Below, piece after piece: positions 9,620-21,240 of a DNA stretch of 64,000 nucleotides. Where the stretch lies: contig NC_091369.1 of NCBI RefSeq assembly GCF_038502225.1, positions 17,724,224 through 17,788,223 on the forward strand, read 5' to 3'. Within the stretch, counting starts at the first letter, position 1. Every line of letters begins with the position of its first letter. The notes under the pieces are model-generated. The model was given only the letters and a program-made list of their open reading frames with translations. It was not told the origin of the DNA and made no database searches. This DNA comes from Cherax quadricarinatus (Eukaryota > Arthropoda > Malacostraca > Decapoda > Parastacidae). The position numbers and the translations under genes are program-made.

Positions 9620-12578
9620 TTAGTTGATGGGGTTTATCAGGGAGATAAGATGTTTTCTAATGGTAGTTTTGAAGGTGATGAATGTGTCTGCAGTTCTAGA
9701 GTTCTCAGGTAGGGTGTTCCAGATTTTAGGGCCTTTGACATACATTGAATTTTTGTAAAGGTTTAGTCGGACATGGGGAATGTCGTAGAGATGTTTGTGT
9801 CTGGTGTTATGCCTGTGGGTTCTGTCACAACTATCAAGAAAGCGTTTTAGGTCAAGGTTGATATTGGAGTTTAAGGTCCTGTAGATGTAGATTGCACAGT
9901 AGTAAGTGTGGATGTACTGAACAGGGAGTAAGTTTAGATCTATGAAGAGTGGGGGGGTGTGTTGCCAGGGATGGGATTTAGTGATTATTCTTACTGCAGC
10001 TTTTTGTTGGGTTATTATTGGCTTTAGGTGTGTTGCTGCAGTTGATCCCCAAGCACAAATAGCATAGGTGAGGTATGGATAAATAAGTGAGTGGTATAGT
10101 GTGAGAAGGGCATTTTGCGGCACGTAGTATCGTATCTTGGAGAGGATCCCAACTGTTTTGGATACTTTTTTGGTTATGTGTTGGATATGGGTGCTGAAAT
10201 TCAGGTTGTTGTCAAGGTATAGGCCTAGGAATTTGCCCTCATTATGTCTGGTAATTAGAGTGTTGTCGATCTTAATGTTAATTTGTGCATCTCCTGCTCT
10301 GCTACCAAACATAATATAGTAGGTTTTGTCAGTGTTAAGCGTAAGTTTATTGGCTGTCATCCAAGTCGATATTTTGATCAGCTCCTCGTTAACAATGGTG
10401 TTGAGGGTGGCAAGATTAGGGTGAGAGATGACATAAGTCGTGTCGTCAGCAAAGAGAATGGGTTTCAGGTGTTGGGATACGTTTGGAAGATCATTGATGT
10501 ATATGAGGAAGAGCAGGGGACCAAGGACACTTCCCTGCGGAACTCCAGTATCAAGTGGCCGTGTTGTTGATGCTGTGTCTTTAATGGTAACATACTGATA
10601 CCTATTAGTAAGGTAAGATTTGAAATAAGCAAGCGCATGGCCTCTTATACCGTAATGGTCAAGTTTGTGGAGTAGGATGTCGTGGTCTACTGTGTCAAAA
10701 GCTTTTCTTAGGTCAATAAAAATTCCTAGTGGATATTCCTTATTTTCCAATGCTGTGTAAAGCAGATCTAGCATTTTTATGATTGCATCATTAGTGCTTT
10801 TATTTTTCCTAAATCCAAATTGGCAGGGGTTGAGTATGTTTTGTGCTGTTATAAATGAATATAGTCTCCTGTGCACGAGTTTCTCAAAGATTTTGGATAG
10901 CAATGGTAAGTTTGATATTGGCCTATAGTTGTTTAAGTCTGTAGGGTCACCACCTTTATGTATTGGTGTAACCCTTGCCATCTTGAGTAGTTTCGGGAAG
11001 GTGCTAGTTTCTAGTGACTTGTTAAAAAGTAATGAAATAGCATGCGAAAGGATATGGGCCGCTCGCTTGTACAGTAATGGTGGGACATTAGACAGATTCC
11101 CTGAGTTGTTTTTAAGTGACTTTATAATCTCGGTGACTTCCGAGGGCTCAGTTGGTGCAAGATAGAAGGAATTTGGGAAATTCCCATCTAGGTAGTCCCC
11201 GGCATGGGCATTAGTATGTGGGATTTTATTGGCGAGATTAGATCCTATGGTTGAGAAGAAGTCGTTTATCTTGTTAGCTGTGTCAGTGGGATGTAGTGGT
11301 GTTTCATTAGGTTTAGTTAGGACAATATTCTTGTTTTTTTTTCAGTTTGTGGGTCCCTAGAATCTGAGAGAGTGTTTTCCAGGTCTTTTTTATATCTCCT
11401 CTAGTGTCTGTGAATCTACTGGAGTAGTATAGTTGTTTGGCTTTCTTTATTACTTTGGTGAGAACTGATGAATAGTGTTTAAGAATATCTTTGTGTATTA
11501 AGCCCTGTCTATATTGCTTTTCATATTGGTGTTTCTTGTCAATGGATTTCAGAATGGTGCTGGTTAGCCATGGGCAACCAAGCCGTTTGTTTGTGATCTG
11601 TTTCGTTTTTATAGGACAATGTTTGTTGTATAGTCTAAGTAATTTGTTAAGAAAAATGTCTGTCCAGTCATCAATACCATTGGCCTTGGAGAATTCTGTA
11701 GGCCAGTCAACAATCTCTAGGTCAGTTGTGAACTTCCTTATTGAGGCCTCGTCATGGAGTCTAAATGAGACTTTGTTGTATTCAAGTGGTGGTTTATTAA
11801 TGTTTGTCAGGAGGAAGGTAGGGTAGTGGTCTGTAGTGCTATCTGTGATTATCCCTGATTTAAGGGGGGCTAGTATATTGGTCCATATGTGGTCTATTAT
11901 GGTTGCACTTGTCTCAGTGAGCCTGGTTGGTTTAGTTATTGTTGGTATGAGAAGTGTGTTGTTCATATTGTTGATGAAATCAGTTACAGGCTGATCATCT
12001 AGTAAGCCAAGGTTGATGTTGAAGTCTCCAGCTAAGAGAAGGTGGTGCTTATTCATTTGTCTGTTTGTTATTAGTGACTTTAATTTCTCACTGAAATTTG
12101 GGATGTTTGTGTGAGGTATCCGGTAAATGGCACCGATTGTTATAGGTGTCTTAAGGTTTTTTACAGTAAAATTAGCAAAAATGTATTCCCCATATTCATC
12201 ACTAAAGCAAGTGGTGCTAATACAAGATAATTGGTTAGAGTAATAGATTGCAATACCACCCCCAACTTGGTTTGGTCTGCAGTTGTGAATTGCTGTGTAT
12301 CCTGGTAGAGGGTAGATATCTATTGTGTCCTGCTTAAGCCAGGTCTCAGTAAGAATAATGCAGGAGAAGGGTGTCTTTAGTGATTCAAGGAGTGCCAGGA
12401 GGTCATCATAGTGTTTGCTTAAGGACCTGATGTTGTAGTTAAGTACTGATAGGCTTTTAGCATTGTTTAGGATAGTGCTGGCTTGTGATGCTGTGTAATA
12501 AAGGCAGTTACTTTCCAATAGGTTTTGATTGGGTGTCAGATTATGGAGGTTTAGATCAGGGTCAACGTGATCAATCAT
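9620..12578 (-). pseudogene. LINE ORF2: APE endonuclease and reverse transcriptase, one frameshift
   Basis: From 12578 down to 11313 the frame encodes an APE-type endonuclease (NYNIRSLSKHYDD, LTETWLKQD, LAGDFNIN, TDHYPTFL). From about 11340 down to 9620 a second frame encodes the reverse transcriptase (NYRPISNLP, FIDLRKAFDTVDHDIL, GVPQGSVLGPLLF, LFADDTTY) and a C-terminal domain ending LKGPKIWNTLP-like. The RT frame is open for about 120 codons upstream of its first Met and meets the endonuclease frame at a run of nine A on the minus strand (11334-11342). One A fewer would make them continuous. It is therefore an almost intact ORF2 of roughly 985 codons. Clade within the Jockey/CR1 superfamily is uncertain (L2/Daphne-like). 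Confidence 0.85.
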
Positions 12579-14155
12579 CTTCTAGGTTTAAATTATGGTT
12601 ATTTATATCCTGAGTTATGTGTTGAGTTCTAGTACTGATATCTGTAGTGGTGGGAAGCTTGGATAAGTATATAGCTAGAGTATTTTGGTCATATAGAGTA
12701 TAGTCACTACTACACATAATGAAGTTGATGTTGTCTATGTGTTGTGCTGGAATGAACTAAAGTACAACTAGGTATAAACTAGTAATATAAAAATACAAAT
12801 TTAAAATAGAACAAGACTCTCACTTGTAATTGCACTAAGGTCTAATATAATGACTTTTGTGGAGTCTATGTTTTGAGCTAGAATGAGCTATAGTACAACT
12901 AGATTTAATCTAATAATATAAAAATACAAATTAAAAATAGCACCAGTCTCTCACTAGTAATTGCAATATGGTCTAACATAATGAATTTGGTATTGACTAT
13001 AGTACAACTGAGTTTAATCTAATAATATAAAAAAGGCACAAGACTCTCAATTGTAATTGCACTAAGGTGTTATATAAGTTGTTTACAAGAATTAGAGTAT
13101 AACTAGATTTAAATTGACAAGATAAAATATACAAGTTAAGGTAGCAAAAGAATAAAAAAGTAGAAAAAAAAAAAAAGATATATGAGGTAGTTGGTACTAG
13201 TTAGCAAAAGATAGTTAAGGGCCTTGAACAATAATATAATTGAAATATACACTAATTGCACACACAATATAGTCACTAAGATATGAAAACAATCTTAGAG
13301 TAGGAATTATAATATAAACTTATAATATAAAAATACAAATTGAAATGGTACTTGCAATTGCACTAGAGTCTGGTATAGGTTGTTGACAAGATCAAGAGTA
13401 TAACTAGATTTAAATTGACAAAATAAAATTCACAATTAAAGTACCAAAAGAATAATAGTAAAAAATAACAATGGTAATGTCTTGGTTATAATATGATAGT
13501 AAGATGGTAGACAGGTACACAGGTACACAGGTACAAAGGATAATATAAAGGTTGGAGTTGAATATACAAACTTGAAAATTTGGCAACAAAATGTTATGGG
13601 AAGTATAAAATAATGTTTAATGTACAAAAGTAAAATTGACTGGTAGTAAATATGGTGTTTAATAAAATTTTAGTAAGTAATAATGATTACAAAAAAAGTG
13701 AAAAAGTAATGTTTATTTCATTCAATATTGCACTGGTAGTTATACTAGAGGTTATATGGCAGTACAAGGTAATTAAGAGTACTCTAAGATAGTAAATGTG
13801 GTATTAAAACAGGTAAAGGTAATTAGACAAGTAATGGTTATTAAATGTCAAAAATGTTAAGAGTAAATTGAAATTATAGTAAAAATGATAATTATTAATT
13901 TTAGTAAGTAATATCAATTGATAGTATTTAAAAAAAATATGAGGTAGTAATATGGACAGAGAAAGTATCAATTCAGCTAATGTTTAAGCAAACAATAGTA
14001 AATAAGAAAATTACATAAGGTGACTTATGCTTACTAGTAAAATCACAAAATGAGGTAGTTGATTATTTAATTACTAAGAGATTGTACAATGAAATTTGAA
14101 CAATAATGGAGCAAAACATACACTACACTACGTAGGCTTTTAAGTTGGACATTGT
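12579..14155 (-). repeat. inter-ORF region with degenerate 110-130-bp repeats
   Basis: No coding capacity. The AT-rich stretch repeats a unit containing AGTACAACTAGATTTAAT, then TAATATAAAAATACAAAT, then ACAAGACTCTCA and TTGTAATTGCACTAAGG. Copies begin near 12759, 12891 and 13001, with decayed versions near 13096 and 13320-13400. It separates ORF1 from ORF2 of the LINE. Confidence 0.7.
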
Positions 14156-15146
14156 TTAGTTATTCTCTGTAAGATTAGTATCCCTGAGAAATCGTGATAG
14201 ATCATTCTCGTTCGTGATTGTGTACAGTTGACCTACATCTGTTTTCCTAACAAGAATTTTCCCATCCCGTGTGAAGCATTGGTGTATTGTGTCGTCATTC
14301 TTCCGCTTAAGTTTTCTGACTCTATACAGGAGGTTCTGACGTTTTTTGGTAAGACACTCGTTTATGTATACCTCTTTCTTTACTTTAATAGATGCAATAA
14401 TTAAGTCTTTTTTCCTGTCATGTGAGTGGAATCTAAGCATAACACTTTTTCTACCATGGGATCCTAGTAACCTGGCTTCTTTTATTTCAGACTCTGGTAC
14501 AATAACACTTGTTTGGTCCTTTATGATCTGCAGAGTAATTTCTTTACTGTTTGTTTGGTTCATATCACTGGGAAAAAGTGGACTGTTAACTATTACTGCG
14601 TCCGATAGTTTATCTTGTTCAGTTTTATCTTCTTGGAGAGCAAAGTAGTCACTGAACTGGTTATCTAAGTTGTTCTTCCATTCTTTTACTGCTTCTTCAA
14701 CCTTTGTATTAAGAGATATTATTTGTTGGGTATGGCTATCTATGACTGTTTGGATGGTCTTGTCACAGTTAAGTCATTCCTGGTGTTGATAACTTTTGTT
14801 CAAGACTGAGGATTTTGTTCTCGAGTTGTGTCATCCTGGTGTCTTGTTTTGTTAGCGTCTCTCGAAGATTCATATTTTCAATAACTAAGTTGGAGATGCA
14901 TGTCTTTAGGGTATCTGGATCGTTGGTCATACCTGAGAGACTACTTGGTAGGTTGAATCCGGGGAAGAGAGGGGAGGATGGGCTGGTGGCAGCCATGTTT
15001 GTTGTTATTGTTGTGGTGTCGCCTTGAGCGGTGGTGAGTGGGGTGGTTGCTGGGCCGGCGTCCTCCTGACTACACTTGTTGAATAGTTGATTTTTCGGTG
15101 TTTTCTTGCTGGCCTTGGTGCTGTTTCCTCTTAGATTGCGCCTCAT
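14156..15146 (-). pseudogene. LINE ORF1 RNA-binding protein, one frameshift
   Basis: Two minus-strand pieces, 14769-15146 and an open frame from about 14775 to 14156, join by one frameshift near 14770 into about 330 residues. The N-terminal part is Ser/Thr-rich, followed by a coiled-coil-like stretch (VIENMNLRETLTKQDTRMTQ and onward). The C-terminal part (EVYINECLTKKRQNLLYRVR, then TRDGKILVRK) resembles the RRM-plus-C-terminal-domain arrangement of L1-type ORF1 proteins. In such elements this protein coats the LINE RNA and acts as a nucleic-acid chaperone. No zinc knuckles are seen. Confidence 0.65.
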
Positions 15147-15402
15147 AATACTACAGGAATTGTTGTAGTTAAGAAGAAGTTGTAGTTATACAAAGCTTAG
15201 GGTTACGTTGTTCAGCTAGCAGCGGGGTGTTGCTTTCGGTTTGTGGGCAGTCTTCCTTTGATCTCTATTATTTTCGATTTGTAGGTTTCACTGTTGGTAA
15301 TCTTTGGTCATTCTGGGTGCTACGTTGGGTAGTGCAGTTTTGCTTGTAACTAGGTCATCATAGGAGCATTGGTAGCTCTGATAGTTGGAGAAAAGTACGG
15401 AG

Positions 15403-16330
15403 CTTGGAAGTCGCTGCTGCCGCTGCCGCTGCCTATGCTCTCATTAGCCCATCTATCCTCCAATAGTTGTTTATATCTTACCCTAACTGCCTCCTCTTTT
15501 AGTTTATAAACCTTCACCTCTCTCTTACCTGATGCTTCTATTTTCCTTGTATCCCATCTACCTTTTACTCTCAGTGTAGCTGCAACTAAAAAGTGATCTG
15601 ATATATCTGTGGCCCCTCTATAAACATGTGCATCCTGAAGTCTACTCAACAGTCTTTTATCTACCAATACATAATCCAACAAACTACTGTCATTTCGCCC
15701 TACATCATATCTTGTATACTTATTTATCCTCTTTTTCTTAAAACATGTATTACCTTTAACTAAACCCCTTTCTATACACAGTTCAATCAAAGGGCTCCCA
15801 TTATCATTTACACCTGGCACCCCAAACTTACCTACCACACCCTCTCTTAAAGTTTCTCCTACTTTAGCATTCAGGTCCCCTACCACAATTACTCTCTCAC
15901 TTGGTTCAAAGGTTCCTATACATTCACTTAACATCTCCCAAAATCTCTCTCTCTCCTGTACATTCCTCTCTTCTCCAGGTGCATACACGCTTATTATGAC
16001 CCACTTTTTGCATCCAACCTTTACTTTAATCCACATAATCCTTGAATTTACACATTCATATTCTCTTTTCTCCTCCCATAACTGATCCTTCAACATTATT
16101 GCTACCCCTTCCTTGGCTCTAACTCTCTCAGATACTCCAGATTTAATTCCATTTATTTTCCCCACCGAAACTCAGCTTTGTTTCGCTTAGGGCCAGGACA
16201 TCCAACTTCTTTTCATTCATAACATCAGCAATCATCTGTTTCTTGTCATCCGCACTACATCCACGCACATTCAAGCATCCCAGTTTTATAAAGTTTTTCT
16301 TCTTCTCTTTTTTAGTAAATGTTTACAGGA
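15403..16330 (-). pseudogene. RTE-type LINE endonuclease half
   Basis: The minus strand starts with GCLNVRGCSADDKKQM and LDVLALSETKL (about 16310-16200), holding the catalytic Glu of an APE-like endonuclease. A frameshift near 16165 leads into a frame with SVYAPG, VVGDLNAKVG and SDHFLVAATL, the usual order of APE motifs. It runs to about RYKQLLEDRWANES, after which the inner LINE begins. It pairs with the RT half at 7288-9228 to make one RTE-type element split by insertion. Upstream on the minus strand, the leader phrase CTAGTAACCCCTTCTCCTG (about 16330-16350) recurs in the SINE-like unit at 28917-29113. Confidence 0.85.
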
Positions 16331-16410
16331 GAAGGGGTTACTAGCCCATTGTTATAAATGGTGCAGAGGTGACATTAAAACAATATCAAAGATGGTTGAC
16401 ACAAACCCAC

Positions 16411-16502
16411 TACCATTATAGTATGCTCCTTGCTTAGCAACAAATTCGTTTTACCAGTGTGATCTTAGGAATGGAACACTCTCATTAAGTGAGGAGAGGC
16501 TG
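16411..16502 (-). mobile_element. isolated DNA-transposon terminus
   Basis: The right edge, read on the minus strand, begins CAGCCTCTCCTCACTTAA next to a TA, in the style of Tigger-type termini. No partner end or transposase was found, so this is a weak call on an end-like sequence alone. Confidence 0.3.
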
Positions 16503-16514
16503 TACTACATACTA

Positions 16515-17450
16515 CACTGGAACCTCGGCTTACGAATTTAATCTGTTCCATGGACTTGTTCGTATTCTAATTCGTTCGCATGCTGGGTCAATTTTCCTCA
16601 TTTAATTTAATTGAAATGCAGTTAATTCATTCCAGGTGAATTCCTGCTCAGAAGGCATGACAAAATAACCCTAATATCAACTCTATGGCTTATCTGTCAC
16701 AATTCATCTAATATGACATAATAAACAATATAAAAAACAGAAACCTGACATACACTTTAGAATGAATAAAATATGTCATTATGTGGACAGCGGAGGGAGG
16801 AGGATTGTGGTCGTGAGAGTGGTAGCTCATTCTCGCTATGAAAACGTCAGAGGTGAGTTTGTGAGGCTAACTGAATTAGATCTTGTGTACATACAACATT
16901 TATATACCTTGGAGAAAAAATGCAGAGGGGCATATCCTGTCAGGAGTTCACACTTTTGTTAAGAACTGCTCTGTACAATTTTTATGTTTATCTCACTACA
17001 CTACGTATCTCCTGTGAGCTGTTTCTCTGTCAACCATATCAAGAGGAGCTTTTCCATCTTTTCATTACAGAGGTCTGCTGCTTAGAAATTACTGTAATGT
17101 CCTTTGCTGGCACTATAGCCTTTATAGACTCCTACTTTAGTATTGTACATATAGTAGAAGGACTGAGCTTGTACTCACTCGCCAAGTCCTTAACCCTCGT
17201 ACCTAGTGTGTGCTTATCGATGATTTCTTGCTTTAATTCCATACAAATCATCCTCTTTTTCTTCTCGGCACTGTTCTTTGCACTTGCTTTCTTAGGACCC
17301 ATGGGTAGAAGAAAGAACTCTGGCAAATTAACTGCACGAAACGTAAGGAAATCATGAGAATTCCTTGCACCACGAGGGTAGCTCCATAAGCACATGTGCA
17401 CTGGTGAGCATTGTGGTGGTGTTGTCAAACTAAATTATACACAGTATGTA
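16515..17450 (-). mobile_element. Tigger-type element, transposase-3' end portion
   Basis: The left edge CACTGGAACCTCGGCTTACG follows a TA and resembles the terminus of the large element at 31398. The next ~200 bases match the 192-bp unit of that element (CATCTAATATGACATAATAA and onward). A transposase N-terminal fragment follows on the minus strand, tying this terminus family to Tigger. The right end is not clear; sequence near 18790-18830 (GCTCGTATCTCGAAGCAAAA) resembles the interior edge of the family and may be its remnant. Confidence 0.55.
16940..17302 (-). pseudogene. Tigger/pogo transposase N-terminal fragment
   Basis: From the ATG at 17300-17302 the minus strand reads MGPKKASAKNSAEKKKRM, then ELKQEIIDK and LSPSTICTILK, a CENP-B/pogo-type helix-turn-helix that binds transposon ends. 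After about 56 codons the frame is interrupted. Related residues continue in shifted frames to about 16940 (SNF, AADLCN, MEKLLLIWLTEKQ). The DDE catalytic domain is absent, so the fragment cannot transpose. Confidence 0.75.
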
Positions 17451-17538
17451 CATAGTATTATTATAATAATTATTATTATTGTACTATTACGTATTATTGC
17501 ATATTATTATTATATTATTTTATTATTATTTTATAGTA

Positions 17539-18359
17539 CAGTGGTCCCTCGTTTTTCGTAATTAATCTGTTCCTGGAGGAGCTACTATAAACGAAATTTA
17601 CGATTTGCGAATCAATTTTCCCCATAACAAATAATGTAAATACAATTAATCCGTTCCTGACACCCAGAAGTATTAAAACAAAAAAAAAATTTACATGAAA
17701 TATACATGTAGTACATAAACAATACAATGGGAAATGATGAATGAAACATTAACAGCATAACGCTTACCTTTATTGGAGATTCTTCTTAGTGTGTGGGAGA
17801 TTGGAGGAGGAGAGAGATTGGATTGTTTACAGTTTGGAAGGGGAATCCCCTTCCAGCAACACCTCAGGTACCAATTGCTTTTCTGGGGTTACTTCTCTTC
17901 TCTGTTTCTTAATGCCACTAGGACCACCATGAGTCACTGGAGTCCTGTCTCGCAAAATAACTGTGGAGAGAGCTCTGTTTCTGGCGTCTCTTTAACACTT
18001 CCCTAAAGTGGCCCAAGACTTTGTCACTGTACATATTTCTCACCTTCTTTACCACAGGCTTGGCACTAGGAGCTTTCTTTCGAGCCATGGTAGCTTATTT
18101 AGTACTTGCAAGCACTAAAATGAGTGGAATATTATGAAATATTTCGTAGGAGCACTTGAGGGGACCTTCACTCACTGGTAAACAATGCCAGACTGGCTGG
18201 GTAGGGAGGCCTCCCTGGCTCACACTGTGCTTACGCGTCCCGGACAAACTACTATTCGCGAGTCAACCTATGAAAAGTGAGTCCATGTTTATACGAAAAT
18301 ACCCCTATGATTGGCGAAATTTACGATTGCCGAGAACTACGAAAAGCGAGGGACCACTG
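17539..18359 (-). mobile_element. non-autonomous Tigger deletion derivative, 821 bp
   Basis: Ends are CAGTGGTCCCTCGTTTTTCG and its inverse, CGAAAAGCGAGGGACCACTG, each flanked by TA. Inside, the minus strand from an ATG at 18088 reads MARKKAPSAKPVVKKVRN and then jumps to KVLGHFREVLKRRQKQ and an EVTPEKQL-like tail. Compared with the transposases at 31989-32599 and 34532-36282, this joins the first residues of the transposase to its last exon-like segment; the helix-turn-helix and DDE parts are deleted. It would rely on a full element for movement. Confidence 0.85.
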
Positions 18360-18361
18360 TA

Positions 18362-18423
18362 TTACATATAATGTTATTATTAAATTATATGTTATTATTA
18401 TGTATTATCATTATTATTAGTAC

Positions 18424-18461
<38 letters not shown>

Positions 18462-18600
18462 TGAGGAACCTGGAGCACAGATCCAATATAATGGTAATAA
18501 TAATAATAACAGTAAAGAGAAACTTCAAAGGGCTGCCAGTAGTTGGCACCACCATCAGCAAAACATTGGTAACCACTACTAGTACACTTTTCACCTGTCT
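18362..18600. other. ATT-rich stretch
   Basis: This holds a TTATTA/ATT microsatellite (about 18370-18460) and a short AATAATAATAA run. No gene is seen. Confidence 0.6.
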
Positions 18601-18604
18601 AGAC

Positions 18605-18751
18605 TTAAGTAGTCTATTAGTAGTAGGTTAAGTCTGCCTGAAATGCCTCGGCACGATAATGGATTTCTTTGCTCCAATCATATTATATGTAAACACATAT
18701 TGTAACCTTTGCAAAGAAATAAATATTTTATTTATTTATTTATTTATTTAA
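18605..18751 (+). mobile_element. 5'-truncated LINE 3' end with (TTTA)n tail
   Basis: The phrase GTCTGCCTGAAATGCCTC resembles the 3' UTR of the 9229-15400 LINE, and the segment ends in AAATAAATATTTTATTTATT repeats at 18715-18751. This is the usual look of a short 5'-truncated LINE copy. Its left edge is approximate. Confidence 0.5.
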
Positions 18752-19039
18752 GGAACCTCCCTCAAGGGGGAAGTTCGCATCCTGAAATTTTGCTCGTATC
18801 TCGAAGCAAAAAATCAACTGAACAATGGTTCTTTTCCTGAAAAATTCACATGGTGGGGAGTTCGTATTTATTAAACATTATTCCTATGGTGCCTTTGAGT
18901 GCATGATTGGCTACAGATAATCTAACTGAAATACATTATTACATAGCAGGTCTAAGGCAGCTAACTTAGCACATCAGTATTCTTTCTGTGATTACAAGTT
19001 AAAAGATAACATTATGAAACTTGGTGCTTTTTCCCTGTT

Positions 19040-19610
19040 TCACAACTACAAGATGACTCAATGACTCTCCTTATTTCACACAAGATGAGACTCGGTACTT
19101 CTTGTTCACAGCTACAAGATGAGATTATACTTCACACAAAATGAGACTCAATACTTCTCGTTTCACAGCAACAGATGAGACTATACTTCTCATTCCACAG
19201 TAATGAGACTCTATACATCTCTCTATATCAGAGTAATAAGATGAAACACTATACAGTAGTACCTCGAGTTTTGGCCATATTCATTCCAGAAGGCTGTTCA
19301 AGTGCCGTTACCGAACGAATTTGTCCCCACAAGGAATATTGCAAATTAGATTAGTCCGTTTCAGACCCTCAAAAATACACTTACAAAAGCACTTACAATA
19401 ATACACTTACATAATTCTTCAAGTTGGAAGCTGTACAAATCTTGGGGTATCACTCTACTTCTCCTTATTTCACAGTAACAAGATAAGACTCAGTACTTCT
19501 CCTTCTCCTCCTCCTCCTCCTCAGACTCAATACTTCTCGTTGCTTCTCAATAACAAGATGAGACTTACTATTTTAATGTATTTCACAGCCACAAGATAAG
19601 ACTAAGTATT
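19040..19610. repeat. degenerate 40-50-bp minisatellite, interrupted
   Basis: Imperfect units containing CACAGCTACAAGATGAGACT and AATACTTCTC repeat from about 19040 to 19253 and again from about 19445 to 19610. The interruption is a Tigger-like terminus that begins at 19254. Confidence 0.65.
19254..19440 (+). mobile_element. Tigger-like terminus inside the minisatellite
   Basis: CAGTAGTACCTCGAGTTTTG follows TA and is followed by the inner phrase CGAACGAATTTGTCCCC typical of Tigger ends in this window. No opposite end was identified, so the copy is truncated or decayed. Confidence 0.45.
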
Positions 19611-19619
19611 GCTTTCTGA

Positions 19620-20552
19620 AATAAATTGGTATTAATAGGAATGAAGAGCAAGATTATCAAATATTTCTGTTCATATACTTTCATTTTTGCAATTCTGTAA
19701 GAAATGATTTAGGGCAACATGAGAAATTAGAATCCATCACAACTCATGTCTTGAGTAAGAGTACTTAGTGTCACAAACCCTTAAGGTTTGTGGCACTAAG
19801 ATAGCATCTTCCCCCTCACTCCCAGGAGAACAGTGATTTGTTTTGTGTACAATTCCTCCATCTCATATTACATTCACAGTAGTGTGAAATTTCAGCTTGT
19901 ATTGATAATTATGAAGGACTAAATGTATATATTGCCAGGCACCAGGGTCTTCACTTTCTTCCCTCCATTTTTAATTTATCATCTTACAAAAAATTAAAGT
20001 TTTGCCCAATGTCTTAGATAATCAAATGTAACCATAAATGATTGGTATAGTTTTAGGGCATTACTTTACTTGAAGCAGGCCTACTAAAAACTCATAAAAC
20101 AGAGCGAGATGGGTAGAGGAGCCTTACCCGTCCTCAGGAAAATTGTCAGGAATCAAATATTTCTGCTACTTTGAGCCGAGTTTCAAACTACTTTCATTCT
20201 GTTTCAGTAGTATATCTTTTATTCTACCAAATAATGTCAAGAAAGATCCCATAAAACCCTAGAAAACACCCCAAAGTCACTGTTTTCAGTCAAACACAAG
20301 TTCAAAGGTTTGCTTTTTGCATCATGCACCACTTTGAGCAGGATATTTTTATGCCATACATTCACCACACAGACCTGTTCTCTCATGTCTAGGCCAAAAT
20401 TTTCCACTCATAGCCTATGAGGGAGATGAACGCAAAATGTAGATCTTTGTGAGCAACAATGGCATCAGTAACATAAGGCAATGTAAGAGTCAGCGAAAGG
20501 GTTTACAGCCATAATCTCCACTCCACCACCACATAGTAACATCTCACCCATT
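19620..20552. other. non-coding stretch with decayed repeat
   Basis: No gene is seen. About 20160-20300 resembles, weakly, the ~0.86-kb non-coding repeat found at 33740, 36960 and 38940 (TTTCTGCTACTTTGAGCC, then a TCAAATGA-like run). The remainder is unassigned. Confidence 0.4.
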
Positions 20553-21240
20553 TCTGTACAGCTCTCTCCTCTTCAAGTGGGGCTCCTTGGCGTGGTGAAG
20601 AGGCTCTTGGTCTGAGGAATTAGACCTGTCGGTCTCCTTCCTCAGACCGAACCTAATTACCCCCCAATCCCCCCTTCCCTATCCTATCTTCTCCTTTTTC
20701 CTTTCCTCCTCCTCCTCCCCACCCCTCCCTTTTGCCCTTCCTCTTTTTGGCGCGCTAGTTCCTAGGTAGGGGAAAGGGTACCGGGGTCCATCCCATTCCG
20801 TTGAGGTTCTTGGCAGTGACGTAGTTTGCCGTGGAATCTGGATCGCCTGGGGATGTCCCGATCCCTCTCCGGTATCCCGGAGAGTGGCTTTGGGTGTATC
20901 TCTGGAAGCCACCTTTTGGATTCCGGGGGCGGTGGCTGAAGGAGGTATGCTTTGTGGCGGATATCCGGCCGCGCTCTCTTTTGTCCACCGAGGTAGCTCG
21001 GCAGATGTGAGGTTGCTATCCCGGATTGCTGGTTTACTGGGGTATGGCACGGGTTCCATGCTGCATCTGCGCTACTTCCAGTGCTGAGTTCCTCTTGGGC
21101 GGGGAGGGAGATTTCCGGCCCTTTCATTCCTCTTGGGAACTATTCCTCCCCGCTCCCCCCTTTTTTTATTCTTTTTTTTATTTTTATTTTCTTTTCTCTT
21201 TTTTTTTCTTAAAAACAAAAAGCAAAGGAGTAACCTAACC

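Larger units (their letters stand above)
9229..15400 (-). mobile_element. Jockey/CR1-group LINE inserted in the RTE-type LINE
   Basis: A two-ORF LINE read right to left: ORF1 14156-15146, a 1.6-kb AT-rich inter-ORF region, ORF2 9620-12578, then a short 3' UTR ending in (GAATTT)n at about 9225-9250. It lies between the two halves of the RTE-type LINE, in the same orientation. The right boundary is estimated between 15370 and 15410 because about 40 RTE residues seem lost at the junction and no clean target duplication was seen. The 3' UTR contains the phrase CTGCCCGAAATGCC, which recurs at about 18640. Confidence 0.8.

Noticed and set aside
16762..17357. Plus-strand frames over the Tigger fragment
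   Set aside because: They oppose the minus-strand helix-turn-helix and have no domain.
20679..21127. Minus-strand Pro-rich frames at the start of the I-clade LINE, repeated at 42932-43463
   Set aside because: They oppose the LINE 5' leader in both copies and are best explained as composition, with no recognised domain.
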